Origin: Sporosarcina ureilytica
Lineage (GTDB): Bacteria; Bacillota; Bacilli; Bacillales_A; Planococcaceae
Length of the DNA stretch: 64,000 bases
Direction: 5' to 3'
Assembly (NCBI RefSeq): GCF_001753205.1
Contig: NZ_CP017560.1
Span: 1,302,001 to 1,366,000 of the forward strand
Shown here: positions 55,529 to 64,000 of the stretch, piece after piece
How the letters are laid out: each line of letters starts with the position of its first letter
How positions within the stretch are numbered: position 1 is the first letter of the stretch
Translations under genes and position numbers: made by a program
The notes under the pieces: generated by a model
Database searches by the model: none
Told to the model about the DNA's origin: nothing
Seen by the model: the letters and a program-made list of their open reading frames with translations, nothing else

Positions 55529-56621
55529 TTTGCTCTCCTCCTCTCCATTTACTTAAAGTCCATAGCAAGAAAGGGAGCCCTATAGTTATCCACGAACCAA
55601 TTTTAAACAAGATACCTCGAAAAGGAGTTAAGGTATATGTGTTTTCTGGTAATAAACTGCTAAGGGCTAGAAGGCCGACTAAAGGTACGAGTAGCTTTTC
55701 GAATTTTTTAAACTGGATCGCGCCACCTAAAAAAAATGCTAATAAATATAAGTAAATCGCAAATTTAAAAAGCGATGCAAAGATCCAAAAATAGAAAAAT
55801 GCTCCTTCTACGTGTGTGAGACTTGGTCCAAACTCGGCGATTCTCGTTAGTTCTTGATGTGGATAGGCCATGCGTTTTGTGGAAGGATAGTCAAACACCA
55901 TCATATAAGTCGCAAGAAACACCATCAACTTGACGATTGTGACTCCCAAACCAAGAAGGGAAGATAGTTGAAAGTTTCTGTAAGTCCGGACATAAGGGAA
56001 GAAAGCTGCAAGTAGAATAAATTCCCCAAGTATAAAACTGTGATTAAAACTTTCCTTTAGTAGTGTCCCTAGGCCAGGTCCTGCTAATGGAAATAACCTC
56101 AACCAATTAATGTCTTTCCAAACGACGACAAGTAAAGTAAGTAGCGTGATTTGGAATACTGGTAAAATCAGCCAAGAAACATTGGCGATTGCTTTTAGTC
56201 CACGTTTGGCAATAAAGAAACTGGTGAATAACAAAGCAAAGGTTAACAAGACAATCGATGTTTTTTGGTAAAAAAGTGTATTTGTAATTGATACATAACT
56301 TTTACTTCTAATGGTGATTGCTAAAAACAATAGAAAAAATAGGATGAAACAAATGAATGAGCCAAAAATTCTCCCCGAAAGATGAAAAATAAGGTCGACT
56401 AACCCTCTTTGGTATTTTTTAATTAACGATAATAATAATAAAAAGGGAATACCGACTATGATTAACTGAAAAAAAGGCATGAGCCACGTGGCATTTCCCC
56501 CCTGTTGAAAAAGGTAGGCAGGTGTTGAATCTGTGACTTTCATACCGATAGTCAGCAAAATCATGGAGAAATATTCCCGTGTTCCTATTTTTTCATCTTT
56601 AATTTTCATCATTGTTTCCAT
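55500..56621 (-). CDS. Germinant receptor subunit B (GerAB family)
   Basis: Integral membrane subunit related to amino-acid permeases, with about ten helices; thought to bind the germinant. 373 residues, beginning METMMKIKDEKIGTREYFSMILLTIG and containing the family features LFPLAGPGLGTLLKES (near 180) and YPSTKRMAYPHQELTRIAEFGP. The start could be either of the first three Met; all lie within the overlap with the A-subunit gene (23 bases). Its 3' end carries the start of the C subunit. Confidence 0.92.
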   Translation of the reverse strand: METMMKIKDEKIGTREYFSMILLTIGMKVTDSTPAYLFQQGGNATWLMPFFQLIIVGIPFLLLLSLIKKYQRGLVDLIFHLSGRIFGSFICFILFFLLFLAITIRSKSYVSITNTLFYQKTSIVLLTFALLFTSFFIAKRGLKAIANVSWLILPVFQITLLTLLVVVWKDINWLRLFPLAGPGLGTLLKESFNHSFILGEFILLAAFFPYVRTYRNFQLSSLLGLGVTIVKLMVFLATYMMVFDYPSTKRMAYPHQELTRIAEFGPSLTHVEGAFFYFWIFASLFKFAIYLYLLAFFLGGAIQFKKFEKLLVPLVGLLALSSLLPENTYTLTPFRGILFKIGSWITIGLPFLLWTLSKWRGGEQNKETNNATA

Positions 56622-58155
56622 CGCCTTTCGGTTTTGGTGCCCTTACCTTTTGTTTAGGTGACATGGACTGCGGCCTGATCCACTGTTTCCAAATAGGCGG
56701 CCGCATCACTAAATCTTTAGAGGATGGGTAATGTGGCGAGAGTGGTGCGAAAAAGGGTACGCCAAACGACTTCATTGAAACGAGATATGCCGTTAGAAAA
56801 GCAGCGACAACCGCAATACCGATAAAACCAAATAAAGAAGCAACAAATAAAAAAACGAAGCGTAACATCCTAATGGCAATGTTCAAGCTTACGTCAGGAA
56901 TCGTAAAAGAAGATAGCCCGGTAAGTGCTACAATAACGACCAGTATAGGGCTGACGAGATTCGCTTCTACAGCGGCTTGTCCAAGAATAAGTGCACCCAC
57001 GATTCCGATTGTTGGACCAAGTGTACTTGGGACACGTACGCCTGCTTCACGTAAAATTTCAAATGATACTTCCATGATTATGATTTCAACGATAACGGGA
57101 AAAGGGATTCTTTCCCTCGTTGCTGCAATTGCAAGCATTAAATCAGTCGGAATCATTCCGGTATGAAAAGTTGTCACCGCAATATAAAGCGCAGGCAATA
57201 GTAGGGCTATAAAAAGAGCAGCTATACGTATGATGCGAAGAAAGTTTCCATATGGCATACGTAAATATTGGTCTTCCACGGTATGGAAAAATGACCAAAA
57301 CGTGGTCGGTGCAATAAGTGCAGTCGGAGAATTCTCCATAATTAAGACAATATGTCCTTCCAATATAAAAGATGCAGCACGGTCTGGCCGTTCAGTCATT
57401 AATGTCGATGGGATAAGAGAATAAGACCTTTCTTCGATATACTGCTCAACTTGAGATAGAGTCAAAATTGAATCTGTTTCAATTTTTTTTAATCTTTTTT
57501 TTATATCTTCTATAATATGACTATCCGCAATGTTTTTTAAATACATGATGGAAATTTGTTGTTCGGATTGTTTACCAATCGTTACTGTATCGCATAAGAA
57601 GTCAGGATTTCGAATTTGTTTGCGTAAGAGGGAACGATTTATCGCTGCTGATTCGTTAAATGCAGCTTTGGGTCCGATAATCGTCGTTTCAGTTGATGGT
57701 TCCGAAACAGAACGATTTTCAAATTTGACGGTCCCGACTGAAATTGCACAAGCTTCATTGTCTACAAGGATAACCGTGTTGCCATTAACTAAGCTTTGCT
57801 GTACTTCATTAACTGTTGAAATGAGTTTCGCATCTGCAGTTGGTAGAATTGTTGTCATTAGCAAAGATACAAAGTCGATATTCGGAAGTGGACCATCCGA
57901 TTTTGTAAATAAAGGTTCTAAAATGGTTGTATCAATAAGGTGAATATCAACGGTACCCTCAATATAGAGTACGGTAATATTTTGATTATACAAAGGAAGA
58001 AAAAGATGCCGAATTTTTAAGGCATTGTTTGTCGGGTAAGAAAAGACTGTTTTTAATTCATTAAGATTGGATAATAAATCATTTGATAATGAATTTCCAT
58101 TCGATTTAGTTGGTTTTTCTTCACTTGAATTTTGTTTGTTTTCAGAGTTAGACAT
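56599..58155 (-). CDS. Germinant receptor subunit A (GerAA family)
   Basis: First subunit of the GerA-type receptor, in the spore inner membrane. 518 residues from the ATG at 58155, chosen because TGGAGG lies 7 nt upstream. N-terminal hydrophilic domain (about 1-290) rich in Ser/Asn at the start, with the family block IKIRNPDF-like LLRKQIRNPDFLCDTVTIGK; then about five helices with MPYGNFLRIIRIAALFIALLLPALYIAVTTFH and EILREAGVRVPSTLGPTIGIVGALILGQAAVEA; proline-rich basic C-tail. On the minus strand CATACT (58192-58187) may be a sigma-G -10. Operon order A-B-C plus a small gene. Confidence 0.93.
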   Translation of the reverse strand: MSNSENKQNSSEEKPTKSNGNSLSNDLLSNLNELKTVFSYPTNNALKIRHLFLPLYNQNITVLYIEGTVDIHLIDTTILEPLFTKSDGPLPNIDFVSLLMTTILPTADAKLISTVNEVQQSLVNGNTVILVDNEACAISVGTVKFENRSVSEPSTETTIIGPKAAFNESAAINRSLLRKQIRNPDFLCDTVTIGKQSEQQISIMYLKNIADSHIIEDIKKRLKKIETDSILTLSQVEQYIEERSYSLIPSTLMTERPDRAASFILEGHIVLIMENSPTALIAPTTFWSFFHTVEDQYLRMPYGNFLRIIRIAALFIALLLPALYIAVTTFHTGMIPTDLMLAIAATRERIPFPVIVEIIIMEVSFEILREAGVRVPSTLGPTIGIVGALILGQAAVEANLVSPILVVIVALTGLSSFTIPDVSLNIAIRMLRFVFLFVASLFGFIGIAVVAAFLTAYLVSMKSFGVPFFAPLSPHYPSSKDLVMRPPIWKQWIRPQSMSPKQKVRAPKPKGDGNNDEN

Positions 58156-58427
58156 GGGTAAACCTCCAGGAAAATTGCTCAAATAAAGTATGTCCTACTA
58201 TAAGTGATACAATACGTCCGGTGGCTCTCTTAGTTAGATAAGAGGATAATTAGTTTGATGAAAACGTGTTGAAAGTTTGGTCTTGAAAACTAGGTTATCC
58301 AAAAATTACTCCTAAACGAAATATAGTTAATTAATTCTTATCGATAATTTGAACGGTAATCCTTGAGAAGATGTCCGGTATATCCGATAATAGGATATTA
58401 TTATGTTGAAACAGGAGAAGTGTATAT

Positions 58428-59333
58428 ATGTTAAATCGAGAAATAGATCATATAAAATCCCAACAAATTAAAAGAAATGAAAATCAAGGCCGATTATTGG
58501 TCAGTTGTCCAGACAAGCCAGGGATTGTTTCTGTATTGTCGACGTTTTTGCATCAGCAAGGGGCGAATATTATTGAATCAAGTCAGTACACAAGTGATCC
58601 ACAGAATGGTACCTTTTTCATTCGTATCGAATTTCACTGCGAGGATTTAGTGGCAAAATCAGCACGTCTTGAAAAAGACTTTGAAGAGATAGCTAAGATT
58701 CATTCAATGGACTTCCGGCTTGCCTATGGGAGTGAACGAAAACGTTCGGCGATTTATGTTTCTAAAGAAACGCATTGTTTGATGGAGTTATTATGGGAAT
58801 GGCAAAGTGGGGACTTGGATACGGAAATTGTTGTTGTCATTAGTAACCACGAGGAAGCACGGAATATGGTTGAAGCTTTAGGAATTCCTTTTTATTACAT
58901 TCCTGCGAATAAAGATATCCGACAACAAGTCGAGGCTGAGCAAATTCAACTTATGGAAAAATATGACGTTGATTTGCTAATTCTTGCAAGATATATGCAA
59001 ATCTTAACGCCTAATTTTGTTAGTCGTTTTGCAAATCGGATTATTAATATTCACCACTCTTTCTTGCCGGCATTTATCGGTGCAGGGCCATACGAGCGTG
59101 CGTATGACAGAGGTGTGAAATTAATTGGGGCGACGTCTCACTATGTAACGAATGATCTTGATGAAGGTCCTATTATTGAGCAGGATGTTGTACGTGTAGA
59201 CCATCGGGACCATGTGGCTGATTTGAAGAAAATCGGAAGCCAAGTTGAGCGAAGTGTCCTTGTGAAAGCAGTTAAATGGCATCTTGAGGACCGGATTATT
59301 GTTCAAGATAATAAAACGATTGTGTTCCACTAA
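58428..59333 (+). CDS. purU: Formyltetrahydrofolate deformylase
   Basis: Hydrolyses 10-formyl-THF to THF and formate. 301 residues: N-terminal ACT domain (LLVSCPDKPGIVSVLSTFLHQQGANIIESSQ), then a formyltransferase-like hydrolase domain with LARYMQILTPNFVSRFANRIINIHHSFLPAFIGAGPYERAYDRGVKLIGATSHYV, including the catalytic Asn-His region and the Asp of DEGPIIEQD. Ribosome site CAGGAGAAG. Together with fhs at 21 kb it can balance the formyl-folate pool. Confidence 0.95.
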   Translation: MLNREIDHIKSQQIKRNENQGRLLVSCPDKPGIVSVLSTFLHQQGANIIESSQYTSDPQNGTFFIRIEFHCEDLVAKSARLEKDFEEIAKIHSMDFRLAYGSERKRSAIYVSKETHCLMELLWEWQSGDLDTEIVVVISNHEEARNMVEALGIPFYYIPANKDIRQQVEAEQIQLMEKYDVDLLILARYMQILTPNFVSRFANRIINIHHSFLPAFIGAGPYERAYDRGVKLIGATSHYVTNDLDEGPIIEQDVVRVDHRDHVADLKKIGSQVERSVLVKAVKWHLEDRIIVQDNKTIVFH

Positions 59334-59343
59334 CATTTATTGA

Positions 59344-59386
59344 AAAAGCACGGCTATCTAGAATCTAACTAGACAGCCGTGCCTTT
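59344..59386. terminator. Terminator between convergent purU and rnhC
   Basis: GCACGGCT pairs with AGCCGTGC, with an inner TCTAGAATCTAACTAGA stem; T on the plus side and A on the other. Confidence 0.85.
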
Positions 59387-59443
59387 TGGTTCCAAAAGAT
59401 GCGTGAACTTATCATTTCGTTCTCTATCAATAAGTGTGTTCGT

Positions 59444-60379
59444 TTATCTTTTTTTACTTGAAACGAGTTTCATCGCTTTTTCCCGATTCGCAAAATGCCA
59501 TTTCGTCATCGTTTTTAAAGTGGCTTCACCGTGTTTCAATAGTATTTTTGCAGCGACTTGATCAACTTTTGGCCCTGCGCCTTTTGGAAGTTGAAAGCCG
59601 GAAAGTTCGCTTAATCTGTCCATCTCTTTTAGAAAGGCGACACGGGCTATAATAGAGGCGGCTGCAACGGAAACATGTAGACCTTCAGCTTTTGTCGAGA
59701 GAACAAGATTTTCTCGAATGACTTCAGGTTCATCCTTCAAATAGTTGTAATAAACCCCGCGTTGTGCAAATTGGTCGACTAAAATATAGTCGGGTTTTTC
59801 ATCTGCCATTTTCCGAAGCACATGTTTGAGTGCCTGGTTATGTAATAGCGCTTTAATCTTTCCTTGAGAGTTGCCTTGTTGTTGAATTTCATTATATTTC
59901 GGGTTAGATACCGTTAAGACGCTATGGACAAGTGTCGCTTCCAAGTCAGGTGCGATTTGTCGCATAAGGTCATCGGTTAATTGCTTGGAATCTTTGACGC
60001 CTAGCTCACGAACAAGTTCAATTTTGTCTGCTGGCACATAGCAAGCTGCAACTGTGACTGGACCGAAAAAATCTCCTGTACCTGTCTCATCTGATCCTAC
60101 AACAGATAGCATGCTTAAATTAGCTGGCAATGTATCACCTTTTGGACTTGATTTTTCGGTCGTTTTTTTATTTTCAACATTCCCCCAACGGCTTGCTTCG
60201 CGGCTTGCTCCTCCTCCTTGAAATAAAACTTTACCTGAGTTATACACCGTAATGGCGGTATCTGAAGTTTTAGCTGCAAATCTTACGCCGGGGGCATTCC
60301 GAACAACTTTCGCGCTTGTATAGGTTGTAATTAATTCAGTGATTTTTTTCTCGTTTAATTTTAATACTTGGTTGGACAT
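59444..60379 (-). CDS. rnhC: Ribonuclease HIII
   Basis: Removes RNA from RNA/DNA hybrids. 311 residues with the N-terminal TBP-like substrate-binding domain of RNase HIII (MSNQVLKLNEKKITELITTYTS ... PGVRFAAKTSDTAITVYNSGKV) and a catalytic domain with GSDETGTGDFFGPVTVAA (the DE of the DEDD set), KDSKQL, and DYILVDQFAQ. Divergent from zapA, as in B. subtilis. Confidence 0.96.
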   Translation of the reverse strand: MSNQVLKLNEKKITELITTYTSAKVVRNAPGVRFAAKTSDTAITVYNSGKVLFQGGGASREASRWGNVENKKTTEKSSPKGDTLPANLSMLSVVGSDETGTGDFFGPVTVAACYVPADKIELVRELGVKDSKQLTDDLMRQIAPDLEATLVHSVLTVSNPKYNEIQQQGNSQGKIKALLHNQALKHVLRKMADEKPDYILVDQFAQRGVYYNYLKDEPEVIRENLVLSTKAEGLHVSVAAASIIARVAFLKEMDRLSELSGFQLPKGAGPKVDQVAAKILLKHGEATLKTMTKWHFANREKAMKLVSSKKR

Positions 60380-60472
60380 TGAAACAACAACTTCCTTTCG
60401 TCTACTTTGTTCACAAATGACTCGTTTTCATGGTATGATAGGACACAGAGTTTTACAGGGGGTGTCAAGTCC

Positions 60473-60733
60473 TTGGCAGATGAACAGAAAACACGTATAG
60501 CGGTTGAAATATATGGTCAAACGTATAACATGGTTGGTACAGAAACAAGCAGTTATATGCGTCAAGTCGCGTCTATTGTTGATGATAAAATGAGAGAGAT
60601 TAGCGAACGTAACCCAAGCCTCGACACTGCTAAAATTGCAGTTCTTGCTGCGGTTAATAGTGTACATGATTATCTTAAATTAAAAGAGCAAGTTGAACAA
60701 ATGGAAGAAGAATTGAAAAATTTGAAGGGCTGA
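60473..60733 (+). CDS. zapA: Cell division protein ZapA
   Basis: Small FtsZ-ring stabiliser. 86 residues from TTG 60473 with CAGGGGGTG upstream; a longer frame starting at 60407 contains that site. N-terminal beta strands ([17 protein letters not shown]), then [37 protein letters not shown] and a C-terminal coiled coil ([14 protein letters not shown]). First of zapA-cvpA-polX-mutS2; cvpA starts 9 bases later. Confidence 0.95.
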   Translation: MADEQKTRIAVEIYGQTYNMVGTETSSYMRQVASIVDDKMREISERNPSLDTAKIAVLAAVNSVHDYLKLKEQVEQMEEELKNLKG

Positions 60734-60742
60734 CGGTCTCAC

Positions 60743-61282
60743 ATGCTAGATTTACTCATTCTACTCCTCTTGGTAGGCGGATTAATCACCGGTTACAGAA
60801 GAGGATTAATTGTACAAGCGATACATATGACAGGTTTTATTATAGCGTTAATTATTGCTTACTTATATTATAAGGACCTTTCGGAAAAATTTGTCCTTTG
60901 GATTCCTTATCCAGGCGTCACTGCAGATTCGAAATTATCGTTTACTGTCGGTGAACTTGATTTGGATATAACCTTTTATCGCTTACTCGCTTTTGTATTA
61001 ATTTTTATTGTGGTGAAATTTGGTTTACAACTAATTGCATCCATGTTCGATTTTTTAAAGTATTTACCAGTATTAGGTTTTGTAGCCCGTTTGTCGGGAG
61101 CAGTTTTAGGGTTGGTTGAATTTTACATAGCCATTTTCCTTATTTTATATGTCGCTTATTTATTACCAATCGATTTTATACAAGCAATCATTCAGAAATC
61201 CATAATCGCAAGTGCGATGTTTGAACATACGCCACTATTATCCGAAAAAGTGAAAAATTGGTGGTACGTTTATAAGAGTTAA
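60743..61282 (+). CDS. CvpA family membrane protein (YshB)
   Basis: 179 residues with four helices: DLLILLLLVGGLITGYRRGLIVQAIHMTGFIIALIIAYLYY at the start with the family pattern GYRRGLIVQ, then FYRLLAFVLIFIVVKFGLQLIA, and VLGFVARLSGAVLGLVEFYIAIFLILYVAYLLP. CvpA proteins are linked to colicin V export and envelope integrity in E. coli; the role in Bacillales is unknown. Conserved second gene of the zapA cluster. Confidence 0.9.
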   Translation: MLDLLILLLLVGGLITGYRRGLIVQAIHMTGFIIALIIAYLYYKDLSEKFVLWIPYPGVTADSKLSFTVGELDLDITFYRLLAFVLIFIVVKFGLQLIASMFDFLKYLPVLGFVARLSGAVLGLVEFYIAIFLILYVAYLLPIDFIQAIIQKSIIASAMFEHTPLLSEKVKNWWYVYKS

Positions 61283-61283
61283 C

Positions 61284-61316
61284 AGCTTCCCCCTTCATAA
61301 GGAGGGAAGTTTTTTA
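61284..61316 (+). terminator. Hairpin between cvpA and polX
   Basis: CTTCCCCCTT pairs with AAGGAGGGAAG (one bulge) around CAT, followed by TTTTTT. It may only partly reduce read-through, since polX and mutS2 usually follow in the same unit. Confidence 0.75.
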
Positions 61317-61339
61317 AAGAGTAAGTAGGAGGTTTTTCA

Positions 61340-63046
61340 TTGAATAAAAAAACAATTATCCGGACATTTGAAAAGATTGCATTATATATGGAGTTACTTG
61401 GGGAAAATCATTTTAAGGTCGCGGCATTTAGAAGAGCAGCAAATGTGCTCGAATTAGACCCGCGTAGCTTAGCAGAAATGGATGATATTTTAAGTTTAAA
61501 AGGCATCGGAAAAGGAACAGGCGCTGTGATTACAGATTTAATGGAGAAAGGCGAGTCTGATTTGGTTTTGGAATTAGAAGAAACTGTTCCGAAAGGCCTT
61601 ATTCCATTACTTAAAATCCCTGGTCTTGGTGGAAAACGTATTGCCAAATTACGTCAAGAACTAGGGGTCGATTCCGTAGAGACATTACGACAAGCTTGTA
61701 CGGATGGAGCGGTTCAAAAAGTGGCGGGATTTGGTAAAAAGACGGAGGAAAACATTTTAGCCGCTATCGAAGCATTCGAAACGAGAAGTGAAAAATTTCC
61801 AATTTGGAAAGTCAAATCAACCGTTTCCTTAATTGATCGTACTTTGGCGAACATATCCGAAGTGACACGTTTTTCCGTAGCAGGCAGTTACCGAAGAACA
61901 GAAGAAGAGAGTAGCGACGTCGATTTTATCGTGGTGACTGATGAGCCGGCCGTCGTGCGTGAAGAAATATTGACGCAGTTACCGATTCTTGAAACGATTG
62001 CAGCTGGTGATGCGAAGTTATCCGTTACACTGGATGTCGCAGACCCAATTGATGCTGACTTCCGTTTTGTGAGAGATGAACAGTTCGCAACAGCAATCCA
62101 TCACTTCACAGGTTCAAAAGATCATAATGTTAGGATGCGTCAACTTGCGAAGTCAAAAGGTTGGAAGATTAGTGAGTACGGCGTGGAAGATGATCAAGGT
62201 GAAATGCATACATTTGACACTGAAAAGGCATTTTTTAACCATTTTGATTTACCATTTATTCCACCGGCACTTAGACAAGATGGACGTGAACTCGACCGGG
62301 TGGATGAAATTGAAACACTCATAGATATAAAAGATATACGTGCGGATTTACACATGCACACAACGTGGTCGGATGGTGGCTATTCGATTCGTGAAATGGT
62401 GGAGGGAGCACGTGCAAAAGGGTATTCACATATTGTGATTACAGACCATTCCCAGTTTTTAAGGGTTGCAAATGGCTTAACACCTGCTCGTTTACGTGAA
62501 CAAATCGCGGAAATCCACGCGTTAAATGAACAATATGATGATATTGAAATATTTTGTGGGACCGAGATGGACATATTGCCTGATGCGACGCTCGATTTTG
62601 ATTATGAACTACTTCAGGAACTAGACTTTGTAATCGCAGCAATCCATTCAAGCTTTAACCAATCACAAGCTCAAATTATGGAAAGGCTACATGCAGCGAT
62701 GGAAAATCCATACGTGAATATGATTGCCCATCCAACAGGTCGTATTATCGGACAACGTGAAGGATATCGTGCAGATGTTTCTCAGCTCATTGAATGGGCG
62801 AAAAAATATGGGAAAATTTTAGAGTTAAACGCGAATCCACGTCGACTGGATTTGAAAAAAGAGTATTTAATTGAAGCACAAAATGCAGGTGTCCCAATTG
62901 CAATTAATACGGATGCCCATGCGATAGACCAATTAGACTTCATGCCAACAGGTGTAAATTACGCGAAAAAAGCATGGTTGAAAAAGGAAAATGTCGTCAA
63001 TACATGGTCGCTTGAAAAGTTTATAGCTGAAGTTGTGAAAAAATGA
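61340..63046 (+). CDS. polX: DNA polymerase X / 3'-5' exonuclease PolX
   Basis: Bacterial family X repair polymerase with a C-terminal PHP nuclease. 568 residues from TTG 61340 (AGGAGG upstream). Helix-hairpin-helix elements (LKGIGKGTGAVITDL; KIPGLGGKRIAKL), palm motif VAGSYRRTEEESSDVDFIV with catalytic Asp pair, and PHP domain from about 335: DLHMHTTWSDGGYS, VITDHSQFL, GTEMDIL, AIHSSF, MIAHPTGR and NTDAHAIDQLDF, giving metal ligands. Its stop overlaps a possible mutS2 ATG. Confidence 0.95.
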   Translation: MNKKTIIRTFEKIALYMELLGENHFKVAAFRRAANVLELDPRSLAEMDDILSLKGIGKGTGAVITDLMEKGESDLVLELEETVPKGLIPLLKIPGLGGKRIAKLRQELGVDSVETLRQACTDGAVQKVAGFGKKTEENILAAIEAFETRSEKFPIWKVKSTVSLIDRTLANISEVTRFSVAGSYRRTEEESSDVDFIVVTDEPAVVREEILTQLPILETIAAGDAKLSVTLDVADPIDADFRFVRDEQFATAIHHFTGSKDHNVRMRQLAKSKGWKISEYGVEDDQGEMHTFDTEKAFFNHFDLPFIPPALRQDGRELDRVDEIETLIDIKDIRADLHMHTTWSDGGYSIREMVEGARAKGYSHIVITDHSQFLRVANGLTPARLREQIAEIHALNEQYDDIEIFCGTEMDILPDATLDFDYELLQELDFVIAAIHSSFNQSQAQIMERLHAAMENPYVNMIAHPTGRIIGQREGYRADVSQLIEWAKKYGKILELNANPRRLDLKKEYLIEAQNAGVPIAINTDAHAIDQLDFMPTGVNYAKKAWLKKENVVNTWSLEKFIAEVVKK

Positions 63047-63063
63047 AAGGAAGTGTACAGACA

Positions 63064-64000
63064 TTGGAATCCCGTGTCTTACAAACACTTGAATACAATA
63101 AAATTATAGAATATGTCGCAGAACATAGTACATTTTCTGCGGGACAGACACTCATTGAACAATTAACACCCGAAAATAATTTTGAAGACGTCGTTCGACT
63201 CTTAGAAGAGACAGATGAGGCGCTAGCTATTTTACGTTTGCGTGGCAATGTGCCGATGGGTGGGATGAAAGATATTCGTCCACATGCGAAAAGAGCGCAA
63301 ATGGACGGGATGTTAAGTAGTGTAGAGCTGATGGAAATTTCTAGTACGATTCGAGCGAGTCGTATTTTACGTCAGTTTATTGAAACGATCATTGAGGATG
63401 AAGATGTGACAATCCCTCATTTTATTGCTAAAAAAGAAGCATTCCCGATTTTAACGGATTTAGAAAGAGAAATTAATCATTCGATAGATGAAAACGGACA
63501 TGTTATGGACGGTGCATCTGAGCAGCTTCGTTCCATTCGCCAAGGCCTTCGTACGCAAGAAAGTCGTGTGCGTGAAAGGTTAGAAAGTTACACGCGTGGG
63601 AGAAATGCCGCAAAAATGTTGTCTGATGCAATTGTCACGATTCGAAACGATCGTTATGTGATCCCGGTAAAGGCCGAATATCGTTCTCATTACGGTGGCG
63701 TCATACATGATATGTCTTCATCCGGACAAACCTTGTTTATTGAACCAGATGCAGTCGTGCAGGCGAATAATGAAATTCGGAACTTGAAAGTAAAAGAGCA
63801 GGAAGAAGTTGAAAGGATTTTAATTGAACTGTCACTTTCAGTTCAAACAGTGGCGCATGACCTATTTGTACTCGTCAATTTATTGGCCGAAGTCGATGCG
63901 ATTCTTGCAAAGGCTAAGTACGGTACAGCACATAAATATACGAAACCGACTGTTAACGACAAAGGGTATATTCGCCTTTCGCAAGCGACACATCCATTAA
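63064..64000 (+). CDS. mutS2: Endonuclease MutS2 (3' partial)
   Basis: MutS-family ATPase that limits homologous recombination and, in Bacillus, rescues collided ribosomes. The first ~312 codons are in the window; the ATPase and Smr domains lie beyond the right edge. Start chosen at TTG 63064 (AAAGGAAG about 10 nt upstream; begins MESRVLQTLEYNKIIEYV like homologues); an ATG at 63043, in frame, overlaps the polX stop. Visible motifs: GNVPMGGMKDIRPHAKRAQMDGML, LRSIRQGLRTQESRVRERL, DRYVIPVKAEYRSHYGGVIHDMSSSGQTLFIEP. Confidence 0.95.
   Translation, partial: MESRVLQTLEYNKIIEYVAEHSTFSAGQTLIEQLTPENNFEDVVRLLEETDEALAILRLRGNVPMGGMKDIRPHAKRAQMDGMLSSVELMEISSTIRASRILRQFIETIIEDEDVTIPHFIAKKEAFPILTDLEREINHSIDENGHVMDGASEQLRSIRQGLRTQESRVRERLESYTRGRNAAKMLSDAIVTIRNDRYVIPVKAEYRSHYGGVIHDMSSSGQTLFIEPDAVVQANNEIRNLKVKEQEEVERILIELSLSVQTVAHDLFVLVNLLAEVDAILAKAKYGTAHKYTKPTVNDKGYIRLSQATHPL

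Overview
The window reads as the chromosome of a low-GC, endospore-forming Firmicute of the order Bacillales, most likely the Planococcaceae (Sporosarcina/Lysinibacillus-like). Reasons: A+T-rich genes with strong GGAGG-type ribosome sites and many TTG/GTG starts, a small acid-soluble spore protein (sspI), a gerA-type germinant receptor operon, T-box and L20 leaders, a sigma-W promoter, and the Bacillus gene order polA-mutM-coaE-gapB-nrdR-dnaB-dnaI-thrS-infC-rpmI-rplT-ysdA-ysdB and pheS-pheT-rnhC-zapA-cvpA-polX-mutS2. A meso-diaminopimelate dehydrogenase fits this family.

Layout. 0-14.5 kb is conserved backbone: hflC (cut by the left edge), DNA repair and replication genes (polA, mutM, nrdR, dnaB, dnaI), coaE, gluconeogenic gapB with CcpN-type operators, thrS behind a threonine T-box, the infC-rpmI-rplT operon behind an L20-type leader, then ysdA and sigma-W-driven ysdB. 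14.5-30.5 kb is mixed metabolism: dut, cstA, a cory-CC-star/ArsA/MDR-oxidoreductase cluster, a tyrosine phenol-lyase (not tryptophanase by its active-site residues) with a 56-residue follower gene, fhs, a membrane diguanylate cyclase, a YiaA/B protein, ferredoxin-NADP reductase, a GntR/DUF1648 pair with a palindromic operator, and a peptidoglycan deacetylase. 30.7-45.6 kb has trhO, a DUF368 (PopT-type) lipid carrier translocase, recQ, a minisatellite array, queF under a preQ1 riboswitch, an MFS transporter, ddh, an M42 peptidase, an orphan argF, and the glycerol regulon glpD-glpP-glpFK with two terminator leaders likely read by GlpP. 45.7-47.6 kb is a group II intron sitting directly behind a terminator. 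47.7-64 kb holds an XRE/membrane/export operon, sspI, ysgA, pheST behind a phenylalanine T-box, the ger operon on the minus strand, purU, rnhC, and zapA-cvpA-polX-mutS2 (cut by the right edge).

Most notable observations: the intron-encoded protein is split into two frames at a site with all parts of a -1 programmed frameshift signal (G GGA AAG, 6-nt spacer, 7-bp GC hairpin); a noncoding 21-bp minisatellite with an 82-bp higher-order period; a 185/209-bp interspersed repeat with complementary ends in two copies; likely AUC and AUA start codons for dnaI and gerC; a small two-helix gene closing the germination operon; and an oppositely oriented pair of perfect CcpN-type boxes at gapB. No tRNA, rRNA, CRISPR array or transposase gene was seen.
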